Source: Bradyrhizobium ottawaense
Lineage (GTDB): Bacteria > Pseudomonadota > Alphaproteobacteria > Rhizobiales > Xanthobacteraceae
Direction of reading: 5' to 3'
NCBI RefSeq assembly: GCF_002278135.3
Contig: NZ_CP029425.2
Location: 6,920,001-6,984,000 of the forward strand
Length of the DNA stretch: 64,000 nucleotides
The translations under genes and the position numbers were made by a program. The notes below the pieces were generated by a model, which did no database searches, was not told the DNA's origin, and saw nothing but the letters and a program-made list of their open reading frames with translations. Positions 39,408 to 51,478 of this stretch are shown in pieces. The first letter of the stretch is position 1. The number at the start of each line of letters is the position of its first letter.

Positions 39408-39728
39408 TTAGGCCGCAGCTCGCGAGGATGCGCGACGAACGGGCTTATGACGGATAACGACGTCCACACGATAATTAAGCCGATCTAGGCATCGAACAAT
39501 CCTGTCGATCGAGAACTTCCCTACGCGGCCGGTCACTAGGGCAGATACATCAGGCTGTTTAAGGCCTAGCAGTTCGGCAGCCTTTGTCTGAGTCAACTTG
39601 CGACGTTTGATGATCGCACGAAGCTCACGAATAAGTTTGGCTTTGAGGAGTTCTTCCTCAGGATTGGCAAAGCCAAGGTCAGCGAAAATATTATCGCTGC
39701 CTGCGGTTGCTTTAATTGCCTTACTCAT
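39408..39728 (-). CDS. XRE-family antitoxin (HigA-like)
   Basis: 106 aa. The helix-turn-helix KLTQTKAAELLGLKQPDVSA, followed by LVTGRVGKFSIDRIVRCLDR, matches HigA-type antitoxins that neutralise the toxin and repress their own promoter. The start ATG overlaps the toxin stop (ATGA). The first 35 residues (IFADLGFANPEEELLKAKLI) are the usual toxin-binding helix. Expected to bind the palindrome at 40111-40130. Confidence 0.85.
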   Translation of the reverse strand: MSKAIKATAGSDNIFADLGFANPEEELLKAKLIRELRAIIKRRKLTQTKAAELLGLKQPDVSALVTGRVGKFSIDRIVRCLDRLNYRVDVVIRHKPVRRASSRAAA

Positions 39729-40099
39729 TTCTTGCCTCCTTTTCCGTAGTTCTCTTGGTAATGAGCCTCGGCTGCCTTCAACCGGGCCTGAATTACCAAG
39801 ATGTCGTGCTCCGGAGTCTCAATCCCCTTCTTCGACTTCTTTTGGAAGGCATGAAGGACATAGATAACGCCAGCGAAGCGTACGGTGTAGACGGCACGGA
39901 ACGTATCGCCATCTTCATCGTCGATGACCTCCAGTACACTCCGGCCACCAAAGCCCTTTAAGGCCTTGGCACGAGGATGCTCGTCGCCGTTTTGTGCATC
40001 ATTGATCGCAAACCCCATGACGCGGCGAACCTCGTCCGGGAAAGCTCGTAGATCGTCCTTTGACGATCCGATCCAAACTACGGGCTTCTGTGTGGTCAT
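39725..40099 (-). CDS. RelE/HigB-like toxin (Gp49 family)
   Basis: 124 aa. VVWIGSSKDDLRAFPDEVRR and AKALKGFGGRSVLEVIDDED, then TFRAVYTVRFAGVIYVLHAF and QKKSKKGIETPEHDI, follow the fold and motif order of HigB/RelE mRNA interferases, with the basic RAVYTVR and QKKSKKG segments expected for ribosome and RNA contact. The start at 40099 (MTTQKPVVW) is 12 bases downstream of the operator; a longer frame to 40213 runs through the promoter and is rejected. Toxin-first order is typical of higBA. Confidence 0.82.
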   Translation of the reverse strand: MTTQKPVVWIGSSKDDLRAFPDEVRRVMGFAINDAQNGDEHPRAKALKGFGGRSVLEVIDDEDGDTFRAVYTVRFAGVIYVLHAFQKKSKKGIETPEHDILVIQARLKAAEAHYQENYGKGGKK

Positions 40100-40110
40100 T
40101 CGCCCTTCTC

Positions 40111-40130
40111 TTATAGCACTACTGCTATAA
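40111..40130 (-). promoter_or_regulatory. Operator and promoter of the toxin-antitoxin-DUF3800 operon
   Basis: A perfect inverted repeat TTATAGCA-N4-TGCTATAA. Read on the minus strand it overlaps a candidate promoter: -35 TTGCAA, 17-bp spacer, -10 TATAAG, with transcription predicted to start within about 10 bases of the toxin ATG. Antitoxin binding here would block RNA polymerase. Confidence 0.75.
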
Positions 40131-40523
40131 TTTTGCAAGGGTTTCCTGACGGGCCTATAAATGGCGAATTTCCGCCACTGCCCGTCGACGACCTCTCCGA
40201 TCCTGTCCATCAACGTCGCTAGGCGTACTTTTGATGGCCTCGATCTTGGGTTGAAGCTATGGTGATCGCCACTGGGGAGGGGGCAATATCCTCATAAATC
40301 GAACCGGAACGAATGGTCTAGCTGTGGCGACTGATTGATCGGGGCGCTTTGGGCGCGTCAAAGTGATCAGCGAGGACCGGTCCTCTTTGCTGAAGCCAGC
40401 CAGCCAGCAAGCAATATTTTGAGGCTGGAGCTCCTGAGATCAGATGCCACCCAAGCTGCCTGCATTGGCAACACGCTCCCGGAAGGCGCCGCGCGTCAGT
40501 CAGGATCTACTCAGGCGCTTTAC
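40131..40523. other. Divergent intergenic region
   Basis: Lies between the toxin operon and the MarR remnant. No gene or clear site apart from the operator edge. Confidence 0.4.
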
Positions 40524-40953
40524 ATGGTAGATCAGATCAATCGACGTATGTCTTGCGATCTTCGGTCCTACCACGCGAATGCGCTTGGCATTACTGGTCC
40601 GCAAATGATGATCTTGATGGCTCTGACGGAGCTGGAAGAAGATGGTGTTCCCGTCAATGCTGTCGCGAAGCTGATGAGAGTCGAGTCGGGTTTCATCACC
40701 AAGCAATCGAGGGAGCTTGAGGTAAGCAGTTCGTGCGCCGGAAATCCGACATGAATGATGCCAGGTACGTCCTTTTGTCGCTCACGGGCATCGCTCGCAA
40801 GATCCTTACGAGCAGCAGAAAGAGGTTGAGCAGTTCGTCTTTGATTATGTCAGCATTCAGGAGTTCGCCAAACTGGCCGCCTGTTTGAATGGACTCAGGT
40901 CTCGGTTGGAGAAGGCTCGGCTGCACGCCGCGCTGAACTCTGAGACAGATTGA
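40524..40953 (+). pseudogene. MarR-family regulator, frameshifted
   Basis: The first part VDQINRRMSCDLRSYHANAL, GITGPQMMILMALTELEEDG and VNAVAKLMRVESGFITKQSR is the dimerisation and recognition half of a MarR repressor. A frame change near 40725 gives KQFVRRKSDMNDARYVLLSL (the wing), and another near 40800 gives YEQQKEVEQFVFDYVSIQEF and the C-terminal dimer helix, ending at 40953. Two single-base changes would restore it. Confidence 0.7.
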
Positions 40954-41201
40954 GACAGTACTGGGAAGAGCGCGGGCCTTCTGCTATCTTCCGAGAGATC
41001 TGAGCCAGAAGATCCGTTTCGAATAGTGTCGCCCCGCCCCAGGAGCGGATATCGCCGTCCAGATGCAAGGATGGCACCGGGCGCAGTCGAACGAACGGAC
41101 CAATCAGCCGATTCAGCGGCTGGGGTCGAGCGAACCGCGACACGAGTCTGAACGGTCCGTCCGTCATCCAACGCTGCTTGGCTGACCTGACGACGTTCGC
41201 C

Positions 41202-41468
41202 TCAGCGCAATTGCCTTCCCTGTCGCTCGAAGGCGTACATCGGATTGATACCGCAATAAGCGTAGGTGCCGGATGCGGTAGCCATGCACTGACTGTAGGT
41301 CGAGAACTGGCAGTTGCCCGGATATCCCCAGGCTCGGCCCTGCAGGCAATAAACGTCTTGGCGAGCCGGTGGGGTGTACGAATGAACCCGTGAAGCAGCG
41401 GTCAAATCTGATCCAAAGCTGACGAGGATAGGAAGTGCTAGGATTCCGGTAGCGAGAAGGTAAGGCAT
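41202..41468 (-). CDS. DUF3551 family small secreted protein
   Basis: 88 aa with a signal peptide (LLATGILALPILVSFGSDLT). The mature part has the DUF3551 pattern YCLQGRAWGYPGNCQFSTY, then QCMATASGTYAYCGINP, with four conserved Cys. This family is abundant in Bradyrhizobium and its role is unknown. The start ATG 41468 follows a purine-rich GGAGGCAAGAG. Confidence 0.8.
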   Translation of the reverse strand: MPYLLATGILALPILVSFGSDLTAASRVHSYTPPARQDVYCLQGRAWGYPGNCQFSTYSQCMATASGTYAYCGINPMYAFERQGRQLR

Positions 41469-42005
41469 GAGATCTCTTGCCTCCTTAATTCGCTGAAGGA
41501 TAGAGCATCCGTATTAGAGGTTTGATCTTAGTCAATTGCCGGTGTCGGGTCCAGTTGGACCATCGTCAGCGAGACAATCACCCGTGGCAGAGCCTCGACG
41601 GGGGCTCTTGAGCAGACGTTGGATATCAGGGTGGGCTTAAGAGGGCCGGAGCCGATTATCCGCACCCGTCCTTGGTCTTGGACACACTCGCTCGCGATCC
41701 GAAGCCGCCTTTCAAAGATACTCCGCAGTGAAACGCATCTTTTAAGCGCGACTTGTCGCCTTCGCGCAGCAGAACACTCGTATGGCACTCAATCCATGAT
41801 CGCTTCGTTCGCTCCGACGCGCGTTGCGGGGCCCCCCTCGACCGGATGACAACACATTGCGTCACCTCAACTGCTGCGCGCGCACTGCGTCACAATGACA
41901 CGACTTCTCCTCTTCATGGCCGCTTGTTACAATGACATCCATAGATTGCGCCGGATCAATTCGCGAGGCTCCCCTTCGTATATTCTGGTTCAGGAGTGTC
42001 GGACC
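41469..42005. other. Intergenic region upstream of the fixK-like gene
   Basis: No gene supported. Short frames only. The promoter of the fixK-like gene should be in the last 150 bases. Confidence 0.4.
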
Positions 42006-42689
42006 ATGTTCGTGAGCATCACCACAGACCATAGATCCCTAATCAATTCGCTCAGTGAGCTCGGCATATCGAGCGGCTCGAATCCGATCGTCAGCTTGAG
42101 TGAATTCACTTACAAGAAAGGTAAAACCATCTACATCGAGAGTGAGCCAGCCGAGTACGTCTACCAGGTCAGGAAAGGCGCGGTACGGACCTGCAAATTA
42201 CTCTCCGATGGGCGGCGCCAGATTGGCGCATTTCATTTGCCGGGTGATATTTTTGGACTCGAGAACGGCGGAGTCCACCGATTTAGGGCGGAAGCGATCA
42301 TCCAAACCGCTGTTCGCCTGATCAGGCGGCAACACCTTGAGACGGTCGCCGAGAATGACGCGGTTGTCTGGCGCACCTTGCTCAGCTTGACGACGAATAA
42401 CTTGCAACACGCCGAAGACCATATGCTGCTGCTCGGACGTAAAACTGCTCTGGAGCGCGTTGCCGCGTTCTTGCACGAGATGGATGAACGACTCACGGCT
42501 GCTGACGTGATCTCGCTCCCAATGTCTCGGCGCGACATCGCCGATTACCTTGGTTTGACCGTCGAAACCGTTTCGCGTGCAGTGTCGCAATTGCACACTG
42601 ATGGTGTCCTCGATTTCATCGGCAATACCCAACGCGAGATCGTGATTCTGGACCGGCAGCGGCTCGCGAGCCTTGACCTGCAAAGCTAA
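42006..42689 (+). CDS. Crp/Fnr-family regulator, FixK-like
   Basis: 227 aa. A cyclic-nucleotide-binding-type barrel (YKKGKTIYIESEPAEYVYQV, then RKGAVRTCKLLSDGRRQIGA and FHLPGDIFGLE) is followed by a winged HTH with SRRDIADYLGLTVETVSR, whose ExxSR recognition pattern matches FixK/FNR (TTGAT-type sites). There are no N-terminal Cys for an iron-sulfur cluster, so it is FixK-like and not FNR, with control from outside. The start at 42006 (MFVSITTDH) is chosen over an upstream in-frame ATG at 41895. Confidence 0.85.
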   Translation: MFVSITTDHRSLINSLSELGISSGSNPIVSLSEFTYKKGKTIYIESEPAEYVYQVRKGAVRTCKLLSDGRRQIGAFHLPGDIFGLENGGVHRFRAEAIIQTAVRLIRRQHLETVAENDAVVWRTLLSLTTNNLQHAEDHMLLLGRKTALERVAAFLHEMDERLTAADVISLPMSRRDIADYLGLTVETVSRAVSQLHTDGVLDFIGNTQREIVILDRQRLASLDLQS

Positions 42690-43213
42690 CATGCGGACGG
42701 CGTGAAAAGCTTCGGTCGCGGTTAGGATCGCCCGCAGCAACTACCGCACTTTCAGGAAAATTGATCTCACCTCCGAGGCGCAACCAATCAGCTATCGAGT
42801 GCTATTTCCCGAACGCTGCGATGTACCTTCGGGCGGTGCCGGTAAACACCGCCGGATCATACAGGCCCTTGAGCCAACGCCGGTGACGACGGCAAACCAT
42901 TGCAATAGACTCGACCGCCGTTTCGATCTCGAATGGAATGCATTCGGGTTTCACGCGCGCCGCAACGTCTCAAAGGCGAAATCACCCAGAAGGTCGGCAC
43001 GCCTGTTCATTTGTACAGCATAAACGCCGGTACGTTTTCGTGTCCGAAGCTCATTCGAAACAACACGACGAACGTCTAAGCATGCGCTTTTGGCCGGACG
43101 GGCCGTGCCCAATTAATCCTCCATCAAGGCCACTTCCGGGAAAATACGGGGGCTTGCCTTCGATTTACAATTTGCAACTTGCCCGATCGCTCCGGCTTCG
43201 CTTGAATGTCCTC
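42690..43213. other. Stretch without a recognisable gene
   Basis: Frames upstream of 43214 on the plus strand have no signal or domain. Nothing identified. Confidence 0.4.
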
Positions 43214-43495
43214 ATGCGGGGCTGGACTGTGATCGTGCTTCTGGGCCTTACAGCCATAGGAGCTTATTCCGTCGGCCGTCAGGACGGGCGACCCTCTACT
43301 TCTGCGCCTGCAATGGTAGCGCAGCTAACCAGCCCCCCAGCAAGTCCGCTCGCGCTAACGGCGGTGCCGGGCAGCCCTTCGCAGCCGCAAGCTTCCAAGA
43401 CTGCTCCGCCCGGCCCGCGTGGCGCCACCGCAATACCCAAGACACCGCAAGATTGCCGCGCGGCGAACAGGATGGAAGTGGAGCGTCGACCATGA
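43214..43495 (+). CDS. Membrane-anchored protein, probably cut short by IS21
   Basis: A start MRGWTVIVLLGLTAIGAYSV gives one membrane helix, followed by a Pro/Ala/Ser-rich periplasmic stretch and KTPQDCRAANR. The frame ends within a few bases of the repeat region that begins the IS21-related sequence, and the last residues look unnatural, so the C-terminal domain has probably been lost. It may once have been continuous with the fragment at 46134-46376 or may be its neighbour. Confidence 0.4.
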   Translation: MRGWTVIVLLGLTAIGAYSVGRQDGRPSTSAPAMVAQLTSPPASPLALTAVPGSPSQPQASKTAPPGPRGATAIPKTPQDCRAANRMEVERRP

Positions 43496-43500
43496 TGAGA

Positions 43501-45970
<2,470 letters not shown>

Positions 45971-46133
45971 TTGACGCTCCGCGACAATCAAAGCAAACAA
46001 AACTCTTGCGCGCGACAATCATCGCGGCGATCATCATCGCGCCGCGACACTGACTCGCCATCCTGATCGCCGCGCTCTTCCGACCCAGATCGTCGCGCTA
46101 TAGCAAGATCCCGCCCCACAGCAAACCGACACA

Positions 46134-46376
46134 AAACGCAAGATCGAAGTTGCGCTGACCGCCGCGGCCATCGCCGCGATCCTGATTAAGGCCAGCCGGG
46201 ATCAATATCACGCAACCGGCAGACCCTGCGCCTGCCCGGATGACACGATGCGCAATGGCCGGGCATGCGGCAGCAGAAGCGCCTATTCGCGGCCGGGCGG
46301 CGCGGCACCGCTGTGCTACCTGGGTGATGTTACGACAGCAATGATAGACGAGTATCGAAAAAAGATAACTCGATAG
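46134..46376 (+). pseudogene. C-terminal fragment of a small secreted/membrane protein
   Basis: In frame to the stop at 46376: KRKIEVALTAAAIAAILIKA, then CACPDDTMRNGRACGSRSAY and SRPGGAAPLCYLGDVTTAM. A hydrophobic helix followed by a Cys-rich CxCP...RxCG...PLCY domain is a recurring rhizobial pattern of unknown role. No start codon is evident; the front is lost or on the other side of IS21. Confidence 0.5.
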
Positions 46377-46925
46377 TTGTTGTGGGGCGGGGCTGGTTCA
46401 GTTCAGCGATTTCTTCACTGGGGGGTTGCGCTCCTCGCCTTAGCCGTTGCGGCGACGACACTAGCAGGATGCATCACAACATCCATACAAAAGGTATGCA
46501 GGCCGGGACCTTCCCTCCGAACCGGTCAATCGGATAGCCGCTTACGTCGCGGGCCCCCGCTCTAGTTTCTAGCATTCAGGCGACTATCTCAGAGGAAGGA
46601 AGAAAGCCGGCGTCGTTGCTGAAGATGGGTTGGTGTTGTTTCCACCAATGCGGACGTACACCATGCAGAAATTCGTCAGGGGCTTGCGACCAACAACATT
46701 GATGGCGTGCTAGTCCTGAACGTCGGTGACACTGCGGTCCAGCAGCAGTATGCTGGACCGATCTTGAGTGGCCCGTATTCAGGTCCCTCCACCACGAACG
46801 GGACTATCAACACATTCGGGCACGTGTCGTCGTCAGCGTCGCTGAATGGAACATCGTCGGGTACGATTACCCGCAACATCTACTCCCGGTCTGTCTTGTG
46901 GGATGGATATTTGGGGCTAGTCTAG
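46377..46925 (+). pseudogene. Lipoprotein gene with several frameshifts
   Basis: The N-terminus FLHWGVALLALAVAATTLAG, with C following, is a lipoprotein signal. The frame then breaks: YAGRDLPSEPVNRIAAYVAG (about 46497-46560) and ATNNIDGVLVLNVGDTAVQQ, then QYAGPILSGPYSGPS and NTFGHVSSSASLNGTSSGT are in other frames. All belong to one recognisable outer-membrane-type protein of about 200 aa. At least two frame changes and a lost C-terminus. Confidence 0.6.
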
Positions 46926-46968
46926 AAACGAAACTTCGAACCTGAGCCTTCGGAGAAATTCTTTGAGC

Positions 46969-47464
46969 CTATTCAAGAGTGCCGATTAGGGCCGTTGAAA
47001 TAGCATGAGCGAGAACTTGGCGGTTTTCTGGGTTGCTCACCATTGTCGCGTGGTTGCCTGGAACAGGTACCGCATGAATGGCCCCCGCATCGACGACCAG
47101 GTCCCAGCCAAGCTTTGGCAGGTTTGCATCGCGACCAGATTGCTTGTCAGGCGGTACCCAACGACTAAGAGGCTCACTGGCATAAAACTGGTATATTTCA
47201 ATTGGGAGCGACGGAATGCGATACGATTGTAGCGCCCGTTGAAATGCCGCGGCCCTTTGATACATCGAGACGTCACTGTGAAGATCGTGATCTGGAGCTA
47301 ACGCTCCTGTTTGCTGCGCCTTTTCGAGCAACTCAGAGATGGAACATTGTTCCGTGTCGCGTTCTAAAACCTCGCGATATTCATCGCGCAAGGTTCCACA
47401 ACGATCCAAAACAAACTCTCGCGCCAAATTCTTCAGTGATGCGTTCGAAGAAGCCCCAGGTAGA
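46969..47464 (-). CDS. NRPS part 4: back half of a thioesterase domain
   Basis: In a third frame: LREYREV-type helices, HSDVSMYQRAAAFQRALQSY and the end AVPVPGNHATMVSNPENRQV, where His of NHATM is the probable catalytic His. The GxSxG nucleophile is missing, so the domain could not release a product. Confidence 0.6.
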
Positions 47465-49327
47465 CACACCAAGGAGCTCGGCCCAGATCTGCGCCAGCGC
47501 CGTCTCGACCTCACCTTGCGGTAACTGGTAGGCCGCCAGCGCATAGGCCTGATCGGACGGCGCCGGCAGTGCGTTCCGATCGAGCTTGCCGTTCACCGTC
47601 AGCGGAAGCGCGGCCAGCCGCACGAACGCACTCGGCACCATGTAGTCCGGCAGTCGCGCACTTAAGTGCGCGCGCAAGGCGCCCGCAAGCGCGCCTCCAC
47701 CGCCCTCATCCGAGCCGGCCTCGGGCGCGCAGACCACATAGGCGATCAGATGCTTGTGGCCGCCGCCGTTCTGGCGCGCCAGCACCACCGCCTCGCGCAC
47801 CCAGGCGTGCTCGCAAAGCCGCGCGACGATCTCACCCGGCTCGATGCGGTAGCCGCGAATCTTCACCTGATCGTCGTTGCGGCCCAGGAACTCAAGATTG
47901 CCGTCCGGCAGATAACGGGCAAGGTCGCCGGTCCGGTACAGCCGATCGCCCTCGACAAAGGGACTGGCGATGAACCGCTCGGCGGTCAGCTCAGGGCGGT
48001 TCAGGTAGCCCCGTGCCACCCCCGCCCCGCCAATGTAAAGCTCGCCCACCGCACCGAACGGCACGGGCGCGCCATGGCCATCCAGCAGGTACACCCGCGT
48101 GTTGGCAATTGGGCGCCCGATCGGGACCACCGACCCATTGAAATCAGCCGGGCAAGTCCAGATCGTCGCGCAGACTGTTGCCTCGGTCGGGCCATAAGCA
48201 TTGACCATTGATGCTGGGGCCAGACTTCGGATGAGTTCAGGCTTAGGCAGCTCTCCGGCAAGAATGAGAACTTGCGCAGCCAAACGTTCCGGATCCTTGC
48301 TCGTCTGAAGCAACGCTGGGGGTAGTGTCGCGTGGGTGATGGCTTCGCTTCGGAGATAATCCGATAGCTTGTTCCTCGCTTGACGGATCTCTTCCGCAGG
48401 CAAGTGCAAAGCCGCTCCGGAGCCAAACGCCATAAGAAGCTCCCAAGCGCTTGCATCAAAAGCGATGGAGGCGAACTGCACGACTCGGCTGTTGGAAGAA
48501 GCGCCAAAGAGGCCGACCTGAGCCGACAGCAGATTGACCAACCCCCGATGCTGGACCATGACCCCCTTTGGGGTTCCGGTTGAGCCTGAGGTGTAGATCA
48601 CATAAGCGAGATGGCCGGATGTGAGGCCAAGCGTGTGCCGGTCTGGGTTCGAAGCCGGCCGTTCGGCCCAGGCGGGCGTGGCCGTCTCCAGATCAATGAC
48701 CGTCACCTCGGTCAGCACTTCGGGGCCGAGTGCTGCGCGACCGACGACGTCGCATAGCAGCAGCCGCGGCGCGGCATCGTTGACAACCTGACGCAGCCGC
48801 TCGCTGGGATAGGCTGGGTCCAGCGGCAGATAGGCACCGCCCGCCTTCAGGATCGCCAAGATGCCAACCATCATCATCAGGCTGCGTTCGAGGCAGATTG
48901 CCACCGGCTGGTCCGGCTTGACCCCAAGCTCGATCAGAAGATGCGCCAGCCGGTTGGCCCGCGCGTTGAGCTCGCCATAGCTCAGCCGCTCGTTTTCGCA
49001 GACCAGCGCCACCGCCTCCGGCGCCTTTTGCACCTGCGCCTCGAACAGCTCATGGACGCACTGCTCTGTTGGATAGGCCTCTTCCGTCCGGTTCAGATCC
49101 TCCAGCAGATAGGTGCGCTCCTCAGCCGGCAAGATGTCGAGCTCGCGTACCGGCGTATCCGGGGCATGCTCCAGCGCCTCTGCCAGCTGCTCGAGCGACC
49201 GCTGCATGTAGCCGCAGATCCGATCCGCCGAGATTGGCTCCGCCACCTGCACAGTGAGGCCCAGCGCCTCGCCAAAATCCTCAACCGACAGGGTCAGCGG
49301 ATAGTTAGTGCGTTCCTCCCCGCCCAG
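47465..49327 (-). CDS. NRPS part 3: end of C, A3 (phenylalanine-type)
   Basis: Continues in the same frame after the TGA: LGGEERTNYPLTLSVEDFGE, then A3 with YVIYTSGSTGTPKGV, AFDASAWELL, LILAGELPK and VNAYGPTEATVCATIW. Specificity residues are D-A-W-T-I-A-A-V-C-(K), essentially the phenylalanine code. The carrier domain that should follow is cut after ELLGV. Confidence 0.75.
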
Positions 49328-51478
49328 TCATTCCATACCCGACAAGACATCATCCGTCCCGGAGCCGGGCACAGCCGGCGCCTTGTTGTGACGATAGTTC
49401 AACAGCGTGCTGAACAGCGGCGCCGACGCCGCAATAGCGCTGCAGCGCTGCGCCAGCGCCAGCGAGGCATGCTCATGTGTCAGCAGCTCGGCCAGCCGGG
49501 CGTGCGTGGTCCGCACGCTCGCCTCGACGGCGGTCCCATCAAGATCAAGCCGCAGCGGCAGGGTGTTGATGAACAGTCCCATGGCGCGGTCGGCGCCGGC
49601 GCTGCCCTGCAGGCGGCCCAGCAGCACCGTGCCGAACACCACCTGCTCGCGGCCGCTGCTGCGCGCCACCACCTGCCCCCACGCCAGATGGCACAGGCTC
49701 GCCAGACTCACGCCCAGCCGCCGCGCCTGTTCCGCCAGCCGCGCATGGAGCGCTGGCGGCAGCATCCGATACGCCTCACGAACCCCGCCGCCGTCGCCGC
49801 GCACCTCGCTCAAGTTGAAGGGCGTGGTCGGCTCGTCGATGCCGGCCAGCAGCTCCCGGAAGAACGCTTCATCCGCCTTGGCATCACCGCGTAGATGCGC
49901 CTGCGCCACCAGATTGCGGAATGGCTGCGGCGCCGTCAGCTCATGCTCGCGCCCCTCCAGCTTGGCCCGGACTTCAGCATGCATCACGTCCCGGGTTGCG
50001 TGATCCCCGATCAGATGATGCTGCAGCTCCAGCAACAGCCAGCGCGCGCTGCCGGGCTCGCGCGCAATCACAAACCGCAGCAGTGGCGCCCGGCCGAGCT
50101 CGATGCGGTGCCGGCGCGGATCAAACCGGTTCCTGAGCTGCTCAGCGCCAGCGCCATCAGCGCCATCCAGCTGGACCTCGATCACCTCCAGTCGCGCCTT
50201 CCGCCACACCACCTGGACCGGCCGCGACAACCCCTCCCAGACAAACGAGGTACGCAGGATGTCATGCCGATCTACCACCCGCTGGATCGCGGCAAGATAG
50301 CGCGCGAGCAGCCCACGCTCGGCAAACGCCATCTGCGACACCAGGAGGTATGGATCGCCCTTTGCCGCTAGCAAATGATGGAACAGGATGCCGTCCTGCA
50401 GCGGCGACAGACCGTAAATGTCCTGGATGTTGCAAACCCCGCCGGGTACCGTGGCGATGATCCGGTCGATCTCGTCCTGCGCGAGCTCGATCAGCGGCAA
50501 CATCTCCGGCGTTATCGCCACGCTCCGCTCGGTGATCAGGTTGGCCGGGACTGCCACCTCGTGATGGCGGCCCAGGCGTGCGGCCAGATCCGCGAGCACT
50601 GGCTTGACGAACAAGGTGCGCACCTCGATGCGCAGTGACCGCCGCCGCAGATGCTCCATCATCTGCACCGCCAAGAGCGAGTGCCCTCCCAGTTCGAAGA
50701 AGTTGTCGTGCCGTCCGACCCGCTCCAGCCCCAGCAGCTCGGCCCAGATCTGCGCCAGCACCGTCTCCATCTCGCCCTGAGGCGGCGCGTAGGTCCGCCG
50801 CGCATATGCCTCGTCGCCCGGGGCCGGTAGCGCTTTTCGATCGAGCTTGCCGTTCAGCGTCAGCGGAAGCGCCGCCAGCCGCACGAACGCACTCGGGACC
50901 ATGTAGTCCGGCAGCCCCGCACTCACATGCGCCCGCAAACCGCCGGCAAGATCAGATTCCTCAGCTCCGGCGGCAACGACATACGCAACGAGCCGCTGCT
51001 CGCCGCCACCATCCTCGCGCGCCACCACCACCGCCTCGCGCACGGAGGCATGCTCGCAAAGCCGCGCCGCAATCTCGCCCGGTTCGATGCGGAAGCCGCG
51101 AATCTTTACCTGGTCGTCGTTGCGCCCTAAAAACTCCAGATTGCCGTCCGGCAGGTAGCGCGCCAGGTCGCCGGTCCGGTACAGCCGGTCGCCCTCGACA
51201 AAGGGACTGGGGATGAACCGCTCCGCGGTCAGCTCAGGGCGGTTCAGGTAGCCCCGCGCCACCCCCGCCCCGCCAATGCAGAGCTCGGCCACCGCACCGA
51301 ACGGCACAGGCGCGCCATGACCATCCAGCAAGTAGACCCGCGTGTTGGCAATAGGGCGGCCAATCGGGACGATGGCCTCATCAAACTCAGCCGGGCAGCT
51401 CCAGGATGTCACGTCGATCGCGGCTTCAGTCGGACCGTAAAGATTGTGCAGGGCGTCCAGGGCAATACGCGCCGAACC
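49328..51478 (-). CDS. NRPS part 2: rest of A2, T2, C with HHxxxDH
   Basis: Joining across the frame change, A2 specificity residues are D-V-W-H-L-S-L-I-D-(K), the classical serine code. T2 carries FFELGGHSLLAVQ. The following condensation domain starts DIYGLSPLQDGILFHHLL and has the active-site motif QHHLIGDHATRD, where the usual final Gly is His. This part ends at a TGA in the position of a conserved Trp (GMEW before LGGEERTNYPLTL). Confidence 0.75.
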   Translation of the reverse strand, partial: GSARIALDALHNLYGPTEAAIDVTSWSCPAEFDEAIVPIGRPIANTRVYLLDGHGAPVPFGAVAELCIGGAGVARGYLNRPELTAERFIPSPFVEGDRLYRTGDLARYLPDGNLEFLGRNDDQVKIRGFRIEPGEIAARLCEHASVREAVVVAREDGGGEQRLVAYVVAAGAEESDLAGGLRAHVSAGLPDYMVPSAFVRLAALPLTLNGKLDRKALPAPGDEAYARRTYAPPQGEMETVLAQIWAELLGLERVGRHDNFFELGGHSLLAVQMMEHLRRRSLRIEVRTLFVKPVLADLAARLGRHHEVAVPANLITERSVAITPEMLPLIELAQDEIDRIIATVPGGVCNIQDIYGLSPLQDGILFHHLLAAKGDPYLLVSQMAFAERGLLARYLAAIQRVVDRHDILRTSFVWEGLSRPVQVVWRKARLEVIEVQLDGADGAGAEQLRNRFDPRRHRIELGRAPLLRFVIAREPGSARWLLLELQHHLIGDHATRDVMHAEVRAKLEGREHELTAPQPFRNLVAQAHLRGDAKADEAFFRELLAGIDEPTTPFNLSEVRGDGGGVREAYRMLPPALHARLAEQARRLGVSLASLCHLAWGQVVARSSGREQVVFGTVLLGRLQGSAGADRAMGLFINTLPLRLDLDGTAVEASVRTTHARLAELLTHEHASLALAQRCSAIAASAPLFSTLLNYRHNKAPAVPGSGTDDVLSGME

